This document shows positions 34,901 to 47,760 of a stretch of DNA of 64,000 nucleotides, in pieces. The stretch lies in NCBI GenBank assembly GCA_002245135.1, contig NGBS01000022.1:60108-124107 (forward strand), written 5' to 3'. The translations under genes were made by a program, and so were the position numbers. The notes beneath the pieces are model-generated. The model had not been told where the DNA came from. It did not search any database and saw nothing but the letters and a program-made list of their open reading frames with translations. Origin of the DNA: Proteromonas lacertae. Lineage: Eukaryota; Sar; Bigyra; Opalinata; Proteromonadidae. The stretch's first letter is position 1. Every line of letters starts with the position of its first letter.

Positions 34901-37844
34901 TATTTCTTTTTGATTTTGAATTGAATTCGTCAATATCTACATATTCATCATCATTATCGTTATTTAGAATATTATTGTTGTTATTTATCCCAACATACTT
35001 AGACCAGAAATCTGGATCATTGATATCAACCTCATCACTATTATTAGACACAAATGATGCTTTACTAAAAATAGAGTCGTTATCTTTACCGTTACTATTA
35101 TCTTCAGAAGTGATAATTTTACAAGATTTCTCTAAGATTTGATCAATATTTGAATCACAGAATATTTGACTTTCTTTGTCACTAATTCCTTCTTTTTCTT
35201 CTTCAAATATGTGGTAAGCACCATACTTTAACAAATTCTCTATTTCTTTCTTATTTAATAACAATTCTTTACTTTTACCTTCTTCTAAGTTATGTAAAAT
35301 TGCTTTATCTAAACCTAACTTCATATTTGCTCTACTAAACATTTCATATTCATAAGTCTTTCTTGTAATAAATCTGTAAACTTTCACTTCATTAGTTTGA
35401 CCAATTCTATGACATCGAGCTATGGCTTGAATATCATTCTGAGGATTCCAATCACTATCAAATACAATAACTGTATCAGCAGCAGTTAGATTAATTCCCA
35501 ATCCACCAGCTTTTGTACAAATTAAGAATATAAATATGTCACTATTCTCTTTAGTAAAACGATCAATTGCATTTTGTCTTTCAGTTCCATTTATTGTTCC
35601 ATCTAATCGTTCAAATGAGTAATTTTTATAAGTTAAATAATCTTGAAGTATATCTAATACTCTTACCATTTGACTGAATATTAATATTCGATGTTTTTGA
35701 CTTTGTAATTTGGGTAATAATTTCTCTAATAATACCATTTTACCACTTGTATTGATTAACAACTCCATTGATTTTTCATAATAATTAGAATCACTTTCTT
35801 TAATATTATTCTCTTTTAATAATTTATCTTCAACTTCAGATATTAAATATGGATGATTACAACATTTTCTTAATTCCATCATTATATTCATCATTGATGG
35901 AACTTTAGATTTATTCTCATTATTATATAATATCTGAATATTTTTCTCATATATTGCACGATAATATTTCTTTTGTATTGATGTCAATTCTACTTCAATT
36001 AATAACTCTTGTTTTGGCTTAATATTCGTCTCAACATCTCCTTTCATTCTTCTTAAGAAATATTTCCTTAATATATCATGTAATTCATTGATTTTCTCAC
36101 TATCTTTTATATCTCCAAAATCTTTAGCAAAATCATCATAATCACGGAATGTTTCTCTGTCTATAAAGTTTAATAAACTGTAGAGTTCAGATATTTCATT
36201 TTGAATGGGAGTTCCTGTTAATAATAAGATTCCATCACATATATATTGAACAAGTGTGGTTCTTAACTTTGAATTTATATTTTTTATTTTATGAGCTTCA
36301 TCTATTACCATTAAACTCCATTTTATATTTTTACTTAATAAATTTGCATCTTGCATTGCAATTTCTGGTGTTGTGATTAATATATCAAATTTATATTTTT
36401 CTTCTGCTTTGTCATTATCATTTTCTTCAATTTTCCATTCATAATTTTGTATAATTTTCTTTGATATTAAATCACCATGATATACAACAGCATATAAATT
36501 ACTCCACTCTTCAATTTCTTTCTTCCAATTAGGTATGGTTGATAATGGAGCAATTACTATGAAAGGACCTTCAATTTTATATTCGTTATATAGATAATTA
36601 ATATATCCAATAGTTTGAATGGTTTTACCTAATCCCATTTCATCTGCTAATATACTATTTCTACGATTAATCCAATTCCATACTAACCATTTTATACCTT
36701 GTATTTGATAATCTCTTAATTCATTTCCATTCTTATATTCATTAATAAAATTATCTGGTTTAAATGAATCTGTTGTCGGTCGATAGGTAAATGGATTTTT
36801 GACTTGTTTTTTATTGATGTTTTTGTATAGTTCTTTTCTTTCAAAATATTTTGTTATTTCATAATCAGGTTCGATCAGATCTTGGATCCTCTCCCAAGTA
36901 GAGTCTTTATAAGGTAATGAATCCCATTTTATGTAAAATATTATATTGTAATTCTCTAAATCATTGTTTTCTACAATTTCTTTATATTTTTCTTCTGTTA
37001 GTGGTTCAAATGGTTTTTCTTCTTCCTCCTCCTCTTCTTCTTCTATTTCTTCATTCTTTTGTTGGATTTTTGCATCTAATATTCTTTCTATTTCAATATA
37101 TTTATCATTAAAACATAATTCTTCACCATTTTTACTTATATAATAATCCTTCTTAGAATTATTGAACTTTTGGATCTTTTTGAATATCTTACTTCCTTCT
37201 AATTTCTCTAAACTTGATAGTTCTTCCCAACTACTGTGTATATAACTTATATCTTTCCATTTTACTAAGTTTTTCTCAACATAACCTTCATTATCACAAT
37301 CCCAAGTTAATCTTGAACCATTTTGGATGAATTGGGTGTTTTTAATTCCATATTGCTTATCCCACTCTTCCATTGTTAGAGATTTTTTACCTAGTATAAG
37401 CTCAACAATAGGTGTTGTCAATCCACTTCTTGCTTTGGTTCTTGGTGTTTCTTCTACATCTGATTCATCACTCATTTCTTCGTAGACAAATAGGTTACCA
37501 GCATTGGCCCTTCTGTCTCTAGATACACATAAAGGTATGTCTAATCAAGAGATAGTTGCAATAAAAATATACTGTCCTCATCGTCTGAGTCTATTTGTTC
37601 ACTAGAAGGGTCTGAATTAACAGAAGGTTCATCATCATTAGAAGGTTCTGACCTAATGCTTTGAGGAGTGTTATGGCAAACCTCAATCTCAGAAATAGGT
37701 GTATTAGGCTGTTCACTATCACTTGCAGAATCACTATTTAATACAAATCTAAAGAGATAATTAATACCTGTTTATCAAATCTTCTGATAGACAACCTTTT
37801 ACATGAGTGGACATGCTAGAGTTATTGATTTCAACAATACTCAT
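31959..37844 (-). CDS. CHD-type chromatin remodeler with FYRN/FYRC domains and C-terminal PIP box
   Basis: Two short 5' introns (37749-37767, 19 nt; 37541-37572, 32 nt) add 106 residues before the long exon, giving 1944 residues. The order is: acidic N-terminus; double chromodomain (LVKWKDISYIHSSWEEL, then IKWDSLPYKDSTWE, about 170-315); SNF2 ATPase (LADEMGLGKT about 382-391, VIDEAHKIKN, LLLTGTPIQN); helicase C-terminal domain (DSDWNPQNDIQAIARCHRIG, GINLTAADTV); SANT/SLIDE-like DNA-binding region (TPWTKNERDKII onward); FYRN/FYRC-like region (YLWPIGYKSVKLFTSYKRPE, GPLFRVKPE, SGPDYFGYTQEPVCYLIEGL); Lys/Glu-rich tail; and the final residues QGSILSFFK. ATPase motifs are intact, so it should slide nucleosomes. 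FYR domains are otherwise known from MLL-type, TBRG1 and JmjC proteins. The end fits the PCNA-binding consensus. Confidence 0.9.
37749..37767 (-). other. 19-nt intron in the CHD gene
   Basis: On the minus strand it starts GTATTAAT and ends CTTTAG. The upstream exon ends ...ATA AAC AG and the downstream exon begins A TTT GTA TTA. Retention gives AAC AGG TAT TAA, an immediate stop. Splicing gives 106 codons in frame with the long exon, and the whole gene sums to exactly 1945 codons. Confidence 0.7.
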
Positions 37845-38391
37845 TTCGAAACTGATCAATTTTATGATTCCAAAAAACGCGCCAAAATTAACTAACGGCC
37901 AATCTTTTTCAATCAAAAATCATTTTCTATTTAAATAGCTCTATGGTTTGTTTTATAGTCTAATATGCCTGTTGCAGTAATTTTATACATCCATACAATT
38001 CATACACTAATTTTTATTATTTAGTGTAGTTAATCAGTTAAAGGATCAATAAATGTATAACTTCATACTATTTAAAATAATAACAATAGTTGACATGTTA
38101 ATAATTGATTATATGATTTATATTTTTTGGTATTAAGCAAAATGAGTGCTTAAGCATTATAAATGCAAGAAATAGAAATGACTAAATAATTAGCATGTTT
38201 TCAACTAGTATATCTGGTGTGTTCATTTTTTTATTGAAATTTCAGTTACATTTTCCATAACGAAAGGGATATACTATTTTTTAAATTATTCAAATCATTA
38301 TCAACAACATGATACATTTAACTCCCAACAAATAAAACAACTATTTAACCAACAAATGTAAACTATAATAAAACATTCTCTAAGAAATCTG
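37845..38391. other. intergenic region, no gene seen
   Basis: About 550 bp between the CHD start and the 3' end of the Prune-type gene. Just upstream of the CHD start, at about 37876-37881, is a GC-rich hexamer (GGCGCG on the minus strand), rare in this AT-rich sequence. Otherwise featureless. Confidence 0.5.
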
Positions 38392-39623
38392 TCAAGGAAG
38401 GAACCAACATTTTACGACTAATTTTAGCTTCTTTCTGTTGATACACTTCATATTTGTCAGATCTATTTCAAAATATATATACCAACTATACAATTTTTTC
38501 AATCCTAATGATTTGGTAAGAGCTTTAGTTACTCTCTTACACAAATTCTCATCTTTACAACGAAAATAAATCTCCCTTTTTGGTTGATTATCTTTATTGA
38601 CAGTTAAACCCATTATTATATACATGTGTAAACCTTCCACTCTCATAAACTCGATAATTTCATCTTCAACTTTTTCATCATTCTTAAAAAATCGATGAAT
38701 TGGATATAACATACCAGAAATACCCATAGAGAACACTCCTATTTTATACTCCTTGTAATCATAATTAAATCTTTCATTCCAATTTAACTCCTCACTCCAC
38801 CATTTCTCGTTAAATCGTATGCATTTCAAATCCTTCATATAATTTGTTGTGATCAAAGCCTGTTTCACTTTCATGATGTGAATCTATTAATAAATTCGCC
38901 ATTTCCGTATCTAATGGAGTGGTACGACTCTTACTTGCTAGATTTTGGGTATCCAACATTATCGCACCCAGTAAAAGAGTTGATAAAGGAGGCACTAATA
39001 ATTCAGCTATAGTATGATTAAAAATAAGAAGAAATTACGTTTTTCATTATATATCAAATCTGTTACTAAAGAACAACAAGATCCTACAGTTTGAGGTTTG
39101 CTTTCTTTATCAAATACAATATTTCTTTTTTCATCTTTAACTTGTAAACACTTCTTATTGTCGTAATGATGATCAATTATATAAACCACAGAGTCTTCAT
39201 AATCTCTAAGTGATTTTTGTAATTCATTATGATCTGTTAGAAATAAATTTAACGAATTATTTTGATATAATAACTGCCAAGGTATTTCTTCTGTAAATGT
39301 TGGTTGATATGAATCTATATGTGCTACTGAGAATAAATGTTGAGTTTCTATTCTTAATTTCCAATAAAACTTCTTGATATTCACTATTGGTAAGAAATGA
39401 CTTCTTATATCCTTAAAAAAATAATATAATATTAGATACTCTTTTGTATAAGAAGTAAGCTAAAGCAATGGCACTAACTACACTATCAGTATCTGCAGCC
39501 TATGCTTATTAACTAAAAAACAAATACTTCATTACCCATGATGACATTTAACTTGACTCTATTTGTTGCTACATTTTCTAGCGGTTTTCTACAAGATTTC
39601 AACCAATCCAACAACTGTGCCAT
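38392..39623 (-). CDS. Prune/PPX1-type DHH exopolyphosphatase, one frameshift
   Basis: Starts MAQLLDWLKSCRKPLENVAT. Three introns (about 39507-39534, 39415-39442 and 39000-39031) join exons carrying the DHH-family signatures: GNEAADTDSVVSAIALAYF (motif I), LTDHNE (motif II), IDHHYD (motif III) and a LLLGAIMLDTQN region (motif IV). A DHHA2 domain follows. Between KLYEGFEMHTI and RFNEKWWSEELNWNERFNYD (38810-38874) the frame shifts by one base with no usable intron, so the C-terminal domain is out of frame as given. Family members hydrolyse polyphosphate or cyclic nucleotides with manganese. Metal ligands here are complete. The break may be a sequencing indel. Confidence 0.82.
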
Positions 39624-39650
39624 AAAATAATGAAGGTTTTCTAAAAATAC

Positions 39651-39668
39651 TCAAGCTTTTTTGCTTGA
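39651..39668. promoter_or_regulatory. hairpin with T6 loop in a 78-bp bidirectional promoter
   Basis: TCAAGC, six T, GCTTGA: a perfect 6-bp inverted repeat between the Prune-type gene (start 39623, minus) and the coiled-coil gene (start 39702, plus). A similar GCTTGA lies about 17-25 nt before the starts at 43694 and 54596. Function is inference. Confidence 0.35.
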
Positions 39669-39701
39669 AAATTTAAAATGAAAATATAAAAAACCAAAAA
39701 T

Positions 39702-40625
39702 ATGAACATAGGATCAATTTCTTTTAAAGATAATCTGTCGGAAACATATAAACAGAAAGAAAAAGAGCTACATGAATATGAAAATAGAATACCTGCTCAA
39801 GAACAGATAATCAGTGAATTAAAATCTCTAATTGATGAAGATTCTGATTATTCTGATTATTCACCTTCTCCCATAAATTCGAAAGTAAAAGTGTCAAAAA
39901 AAGAAGAAGAGCAGACTTTTAATTCAGATGTGCAGAAAGAATTGATGAGATACAAAATAGAAAATGTATAATTTAGTCGATTATATATGATTAGTCAAAA
40001 CTAAAACAAGAAAATCAATCATTGAAAACACAGATTCAATTATTATCTCAATCATCTGTAGGTGATACCATATCATCTACTTCTGCAATAAGAGATCATT
40101 ATAATGTATAAAATTATTAATTAAAAAAAATACTATAAATAGAAAGAAATAAAGGAATATAAAAGAAAAATAGAATATTTCAAAAATCTACTTAATACAT
40201 TCAAAATTGAATATGATGAGAATGAAATTGAAACAGACGATTACGAAAATACTTCCTTTGATTTATCATCTTTCCCTCCTATTCCAAAAATTATACTTCA
40301 TTCAACAAAAAACAGTAATAACAATAATAGTAAACCATCAATGATTTTACCAACTAATAATTCATTACCCTCACCACTACAAACTGAAAGACACAATTTT
40401 AATTACCAACACCAACAACAATCAATTAAAATGCATAATAGTGAGAATGATCTAGTTAAATCTCCCAATTATATGAGATATGGATCAATGAATTATGAAT
40501 CTATTAGACCAATTTATCATAGTTCTTACAGTAGTAGTAATTACACACCTATTAATAGTGAAAATATTAACTCTGTATTTGATGGATTGGATGATAAAAT
40601 AAATCAATTAAGAGGTTATTTATGA
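39702..40625 (+). CDS. coiled-coil protein with Ser/Asn-rich C-terminus
   Basis: Two introns (29 nt after IEN, and 37 nt starting near 40107) give 285 codons. The N-terminal half is coiled coil (KEKELHEYENRIPAQEQIIS). A Ser/Pro-rich acidic stretch, more coiled coil, then an Asn/Ser/Tyr-rich C-terminus follow. No known domain. Its start is 78 bp from the divergent Prune-type gene, so they may share a promoter. Confidence 0.7.
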
Positions 40626-40871
40626 TTATTTATTTATTTTATGTTTATTTGTGAAGTTAAATTTTGAATAACTCAAGCTTAAGTGTAAATAGCTTGATTC
40701 GTTTTTGTTTTTTTTAAGATAGCATTTCCTTATTTTTGTTGTTTTTATATTAATATAGATACTATTACTTTTTTATCGGCGTGATATTTTAAAAAGAATT
40801 TTAAATATTAGCTATATCGTCAATAGTCACATACAAAAAGGAGTAGTCAAAAATAAATAGATAAGTATATA

Positions 40872-43239
40872 ATGAAAAAAGGAGTGAATCCATATATTCA
40901 TTTTTGCCCACCATCCACTCCATATCAAATAGAAAATAGAAGAGAAAAAATGAAATCATGTATTCCTTATCAGCCACCTTCATCCGATGAAATAGATGAA
41001 TATAAAATAAGAAATGAAATAGAACCACATTTACATTCTCGACAATATCCACCCTATGAAATAGAAGGGACTGATGATATACTGAACTGTAATAAATTAA
41101 AAAAGAAAGTGATAAAAACTATTAATTATAATCCTCTATTATATATCAAACTAAAAAGGAATAGAGCAAAACAACTAAAATCTAAAGTATTCGATTTTGA
41201 GACAAATTACTATCGACTAGCGTCATTCATTGTATTTTTATTCAATTATATTAAATAGGAAAAATATGGACTATTAAGTAGTATAAATATTTGTGAAGAA
41301 GTAGAAGTGTCGTTTAAATATGATGTTATATTAATATCAACTCCATCTTATAATGTATGTAATACAGATTATCCACTATCTATTAATAATATAATAAAGA
41401 GTATATCAGTTAATATTTTAAATGAAATAATAAAATTTCAAAGTGTTGGTTTACATCATGGGAATATTTGTATTAATAATATATATGTAAATGAAAATGG
41501 TGAATATAGGTTGTTTGATTATTTCCATAGAATGTTTGAAATAGATAAAATAGATTTAGAATATTATTTTAATATAAGCCCAGAAGAAATACAAGGTAAA
41601 GAAGTAACAAATGCAAGTGATATGTGGCAGTTGGGTCAACTTATAAAGAAATTAATAGGTTATGATTCACTTGATTTAAGTGTTGGTAAATATAATGAAA
41701 GAGAAATAAATATTGAAATGAAAAAACTTACAGATAAATTGACTGATTTAAATCCTAAAAAACGACTTACAGCTAAAGAAATGCTGAATATATTGCTAAA
41801 GAGAGACTCTTTGTTTGATATAAATGATTATATTCATAATAGAATTGATAAAGGTATTATATATAATAATGGACTGTTTGAAATTATTTTGACACAATTG
41901 AAAGATATTGATGTTGATTTAATAGGTGATTTAAAGAATTTTATTAGTATTATTATGTTCTGTTTATGTTAACATAGGTTATTATTGCAACAGATACCTC
42001 AACAATAATGATAGTAAATCATTTGGATTTATACTAAATTTAGCACTAAAATATCCTGAAGTGTTGAATCTATTAAAGGAGTTTTATTTTGAACCAGATT
42101 CTTTTCAAGAAAAAGTGATAATTGCTATAACAGAGGGAAATGAATTAAACTTATATGCAAATGATTTTAATAATGAAGACTTCCTGCAATTAACAAATGT
42201 AATGGAATATATGAAAGATCTTAAAAAGTTCAATTTTGGAGGATATGAAATGAAAAAAGAAGAATTAGAAAAATTGAAAAATTCAATTGAAAAGAATGTG
42301 CAAATTGAGAAATTAAGTCTTTTCTATTTTAAGATTGATAAAGAAGGAATTAAAACAATAATTTCATCAATTGCAGTATTAAAAAATCTAAAATCACTTA
42401 ATTTAGAAAGGAATAATATAGATGAAAAAGGAATTAGAATGTTATGTGGTTTACTGCGGGAATTACATAATCTAAAAGAATTAAATATATCATTTAATCC
42501 AATTGGACCAGATGGAATGAAAGTTTTAGGCACGTTTTCAGAATATCTCAACAATTTATCAGAATTAAATATTTCTCATTGTAAAATCCAAGAAAAAGGT
42601 GCAGAATGTTTTTATAAAAAATGTTCTAAGAATTTAACTAATTTACAAGTATTAAACATTTCATATAATTCATTATTTCAAGGAGGTGGTAAGTCTTTAT
42701 TAAGTGCATTATATTTTAAAGATTTAATTAAGTTAGACTTGTCGTACAACTATATTAAATCAGATTCAGTTAAGAATATAATATATAGATTATCAAAGTA
42801 TTCTCCTAAATTAAAAACTTTAAATATATCAGGAAATGCAATTAAATCACCTCCTAAATTGCATATAGATGAATCAGGAATAGAATGGTTAGATGATTCT
42901 ATTTTAGTGATGAAAAGTATATCTGTCTTAAAAATAGATGATAATAATCTGAATTCTAGGGATATTAGATTGTTGCAAAAATATAGCTGCTTGTTTGATA
43001 ATTTAGAAGAATTAAGTATGTCGTCGAATAACATTGAAGATGTTAATTCAATAGTATCTTGCTTAAGGAATTTTAAAAACTTAAAGAAAGCCAATTTTAA
43101 GAGTAATAGAAAGAAATTTTCAAGTAAGGATGTGTCTAGTATCAATAAAGTATTGCCAAATCTTATTTTAGAGATTGAAAAAGAAGAACCAATACCAATT
43201 TTCCCACAAATACAACATGTAACAACTAAACGTTTGTAA
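40872..43239 (+). CDS. intact pseudokinase-LRR protein
   Basis: Two introns of 27 and 31 nt (about 41232-41258 and 41950-41980) give exactly 769 codons. An N-terminal polar region precedes a kinase-like fold in which the catalytic loop reads HHGNICINNIYV (no catalytic Asp) and the DFG position reads LFDYF. The SPEEIQG and ASDMWQLGQLIKKL regions are kept, so the fold is probably retained without catalysis. The C-terminal half has about ten ribonuclease-inhibitor-type leucine-rich repeats (LNLERNNIDEKGIRMLCGLL, LNISFNPIGPDGMKVL). Together with 18296-21628 and the scrap at 31599-31740 this forms a local gene family. Such proteins usually act as scaffolds or signalling switches. The partner is unknown. 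Confidence 0.8.
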
Positions 43240-43316
43240 AATTAGTTATAAATATTGACTACTCCTTTTTGTCTTTATTTTGTTTTGTTAAAGTGTTTAA
43301 ATGTAATACGTGATAT

Positions 43317-43604
43317 CTATGAAAATAAAACTATACAATAATAATACACTGGACAATATCCCATTCCACCAGATGCAATAAACAAAGACGCAATAATACA
43401 GGGAGTGATTTTTCTAGAAACAACTGCTGGAATAAAAGCTCTATTATATTATATTATTTTTACCCACAAATACAATCCAATTACCCCTCTCAACACCCTG
43501 TCAGTCATACCAACATTTTTAAACATCATATTCTGTTGTTGTTGTGTTGCGACCTTCTGTTCACTAATTTTCACTCCTTTAACTGGTGGTGGCGGTTTAT
43601 CCAT
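43317..43604 (-). CDS. small DUF2892-like membrane protein
   Basis: A 27-nt intron (43441-43467) joins two exons into 86 codons. A polar N-terminus with Pro and Gln runs (MDKPPPPVKGVKISEQKVAT) is followed by MTDRVLRGVIGLYL, a hydrophobic segment with ITPCIIASLFIASG, then GMGYCPVYYYC. The R-x-x-RG start and the G-x-CP-x-Y end match the DUF2892 pattern seen in bacterial YgaP-type membrane segments. No rhodanese domain. Function unknown. The gene is too short to stand out without splicing. Confidence 0.65.
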
Positions 43605-43693
43605 TCCTGCTCTTTAAAAATGAAAAAATAGATTGTTTCAAAATTTTTATCGTTATTCTTTATCAAACCTTTTTGCTTGATTCATTCTTAAAA

Positions 43694-46487
43694 ATGTTAA
43701 TGACATTTTTTAAGGTATTGACAGTTTTGTTCATTACTGAAATTGCACTTGTTGCATCTCAAGGTGATGTAAAAGGTTGTATGGGATTTGTTAAACCTGA
43801 TGCTTCAATGGTTTTGTATATTTGCATTGTTCTATCCAATTATAGAGATCAAAAGCCTCATTTCGCAAATGTGGTAGTGAAATTAATTGGCACTGATAGA
43901 AATATTAAATCATCAACTGAATGTTTACCTAATGGTTATTACTTCCTTCCAATTGATGAATCTGTATAATTAAATTGTAGTATATTATTTTATTAGGGAA
44001 AATATGCGATAGAACTATCAGGAATTGAAGGATGGAATGTCTCTCCCTCTAAAATAGATGTAGAATACGATGGTAATGAAGTAAAAGGATGTAAAGACAT
44101 AACATTCTTTGTGAAAGGATTTAAAGTGGAAGGTAAAGTAGAATCAAATAAAAAAGGTATATCAGGAGTAAAAATTGATTTACTCAAGAATAACAAAGTA
44201 ATAGAATCAGCATCTACTGATTATAAAGGAAAATATACATTTGCATCAGTTGCTCCAGATAATTATGTATTAAAAGCAAACCATGAAAGTTTTGAAATAA
44301 AAAATAATCAAATCAATTTCGAAATGAAATGGGGTAGTAAAGTCATAGATGAAGTATTTGAAATTAATGGTTTCAATGTAAAAGGAAGAATAACAAAATT
44401 AGATAGTAAAAGCGAAGGATTAAAAGATATTTCATTTGAAATAATGTCAAGAAATGGTCAAGGTAAGTGTGGTAAAATAAATAAAGAATGTGAAGTAAAA
44501 TCTAATGAGAATGGATACTTTGAATTTAAATCAATCGAACCAGGAACATATATAATTGTATAAATTAATATTTATTTACTTATTTATTTATTATATAATA
44601 CAATAGAAACCAGTTGTTGAATCAAAATTCTTAGAAATTGAACCATCACAAATTGAAACTGTTATTAATACAGATAATGTATTATTAAGTAACAATTTTG
44701 AATTGAAAAGTGTATTAGTAAAAGGCAAAGTAATTGGTGGAGGAGCTAACAGCATCAAAGGAATTAGTGATGTTTCAATAATGGTCAATAATAATCATGA
44801 AATCTTTACTAATGAATTTGGAATATATGAAATAAGAATAAGACATAGTAAAGTGAATATTATTGCTAAAAAAGATGGTTATGAGTTTACAAAGATAGAA
44901 AACTTTACTCCAAAGTGTAATAACAATAAGAGCAATAAAAAAGAAGATATTCCTTTAATAAAAGTGACAAAAATGAGAATAAATGGAAGAATTGAATTTG
45001 GTAGCAATGATTTATCAAATGATTTAAAGAAAGTAAAACTATTCCCAAGAACTGTAAACATAATGAATTTAAATACAAATAAGAATAAAAAGATAGAAAG
45101 TGATAATAGTGGAAAATTTACTGATTATATTGAAGTTGGTGTAAAATATGAAATTAGTGTAGAAATATCCAAGAAAGAGATATCTTTAGGGTTGAATCTA
45201 AGTCCCAGTAAACATACAGTAGAATTAACAGGTAGTGAATCAATCCCTGAAGTGATATTCAATAGTGTTTATGCATCTTTAACAATTAATATTTCAAGAT
45301 TATCTCCTTCTACTCCTTCACCAGTTTCATTGGTTATAAAATCAGTTGATGAATTCAATTATGTTAAAGAAATTGAGATGAGAAATAATAGTATCAAAAT
45401 TGATAATATCCTTCCAGGAAGTTATGAAATAAGTATAAAAAATGAAAAGAATAGTTATTGTTATGGAGATAATCTTAAAGAGTTATTAAGTGACTATAAA
45501 AAGAGTGAAAAAAATGAAAAAAAAACTATCAAATTAGTAGGTGAAAAGAATAATGAAATAACATTCTCCGAAAGTGGTTATAAATTACATTTAATAAGTG
45601 AACATGAAGAAGATGTCATAATATCGAATGAAGTAAATAAATTTACATTAAAACAACATTTAGATGAAGAAAAAGAAGTTATTTATTGTAGTAAAACTAC
45701 TGATTCATTTAATATTAAACCACAAAGTGATACTCAATATATAAATAATAATTATATAATTAATTCACAAAATAATAGAATAAGACTTGAATTATCACCT
45801 ATTGATGATATAAGGACATTGTTTATAAGTGGTGAAATAAAACAATCTATAGAGAATGTAGAGATAAAAGTAATTGATAAAAATGATAAGAATTTGATAT
45901 ATACAAATAAAACTGATGATAAAGGAAAGTTTGTAGTTGGACCATTATATAATAATAGAGAATATGATGTGGTCGCTAATAAAATTGGATATGTATTTAA
46001 ATTAGAGAAATCTGATAAAAATAATAATTATTATGTATTTTCAGGTAAAGAAACAGGTAGTATTGAAATAATAGTAAAAGATAAAAACAGTAATAAAGGC
46101 TTAAATGAAGTATTAATGTCTCTTTCAAGTGAAAATTACTTTGATAATAAATACAGTGATGAAAATGGGAGATATATATTCAATGGCTTAAATGATGGTG
46201 AATATTATGTAAAAGTAAATTTAGTCGAGTATAAATTTGAACCAAATTACATGTCAATCAAAGTGAAGAGTGGCAAAATGGATAAATATGAGTTTGTAGG
46301 AGTTAGAGTTGGTTATAGTATATTTGGTCGAATCATTGATATTAATAACAATGGAATAAAAGGATTAAAAATAATGAGTAAAATAGTGAATGAAAATAGT
46401 AATATAATAAGTAGTGAAAGTGATGTAAATGGTAATTATAGAATAAGAGGATTAGTTCCAAATAAGAGATATGAAATATATTTAAAA

Positions 46488-46530
<43 letters not shown>

Positions 46531-47120
46531 ATAATAATAATAATAATAATAATAATAGGAAGATAATAAATATATATTAATAAATCCATCCAAATATGAG
46601 AAAGAAGCAAATGATGATTTGAAAAATATCAATTTCATAGTGTTAAATAAGAAATCAAGTCATTCAATATTTGGCTCAATAAATAGTAATTTGGAGGATA
46701 ACTCTCATTTGAAAGTTGAATTATATCGTTCAAATGACAAAAATGCATTTAAAATGACAAGTCCATCAATATTTAAGTATATTTAATATAATTTTATGAT
46801 AATATTGTAGTACATTTGAAATGAAGAATATAATAAGTGATAAGTATGAGTTGAAATTAAACTCAATAATAGATAATGAAATTGACACAACAGTAAATAG
46901 TTCTTCCATAACAATAAATCTAAATAGAAACAGTATTAATGAATATGAATTATACTATGAATTAAGTCATGAAAGTAATGAAAGAGTGAGTATATTTGGA
47001 ATATTGTTTTATATATTAATGTTGTTAATAATAAGTTATTATTTGATTTTACCTAAACTTAGTTTATATGAAGAAGAAAGAGATAGAAAAAAGAAATTAG
47101 AAAAAGAAAAGAATAATTAA
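43694..47120 (+). CDS. NOMO-like ER membrane protein (BOS complex subunit)
   Basis: Five introns (43816-43845, 43964-43996, 44558-44606, 46488-46558, 46777-46810) leave 1069 codons. The N-terminus MLMTFFKVLTVLFITEIALV is a signal peptide. The mature protein opens GCMGFVKPD, as NOMO does, and is a string of transthyretin-like/CarboxypepD-regulatory beta domains (GFKVEGKVES, VLVKGKVIGGG, YSIFGRIIDINNNGIKGLK, each with GKYTF or GNYRI-type strands). One membrane segment lies near the C-terminus (IFGILFYILMLLIISYYLIL), followed by a short basic-acidic cytosolic tail. NOMO works with nicalin and TMEM147 at the translocon for multipass proteins. I start at 43694 because it opens the signal peptide. 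Confidence 0.85.
46488..46558 (+). repeat. intron with TA and TAA microsatellites in the NOMO-like gene
   Basis: The 71-nt intron is almost entirely (TA)n followed by (TAA)n, between a GTATAT donor and an AATAG acceptor. Removing exactly this stretch keeps the frame and brings the gene to 1070 codons including the stop. Confidence 0.85.
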
Positions 47121-47760
47121 TTCTTTTAAGTTATTATTGTTGATTTTTGTTATTTGTTTTTATAGTTATTTAAAAAACAAATTCAATTAAACTATTATCT
47201 CATTACTAAAGTCGTTAGGACACACGCAAACAACTACCAGTATGATGATACTAAATATAATCAAGTAGATGATGAGATTTCTTTGATTCATTGAGATATG
47301 TGTTTGACCAATAAAATTGTTCTATTCTTCAAATTTATTTGTTTATAATTTGATGTAATTTATTTTAGACAGTTACATCTTCCTATCTATTGGTTAATAT
47401 CATTGAAATAATAAATAATTCATCACTAAAACAAATAATAATTCCATGAAAAATAATAAATGAGGTTTAATAGGAAATTTGAATAAATGAACATCCAAAA
47501 TATATTTTATTAGCTATATTACAATTCTCATACTTTATATAAACTTTATATTTGTTCAGCATCAAGATGAACACTATATTTTAATGGTATTGCATTAAAT
47601 ATTATCAACTATTACTCATTACTGCAATTAACATAATATAATGATATAATAATCATATAATCGAAAATGCTAGTGTAAAATAGAATAAAAATTATAATGA
47701 TATAAGTTTAATACATGATTCATACTAATTAAGCCTCATTTCAAATTAGTTTTGATTATT
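47121..47760. other. intergenic region, no gene accepted
   Basis: 640 bp between the NOMO-like stop and HSP70 copy B. A short plus-strand stretch near 47179-47294 could read VVRTHANNYQYDDTKYNQVD up to a stop but has no start or neighbours. Confidence 0.5.

Noticed and set aside
47179-47294. Possible C-terminal exon reading VVRTHANNYQYDDTKYNQVD after the NOMO gene
   Set aside because: No start codon and no in-frame upstream exon. The NOMO frame ends cleanly at 47120.
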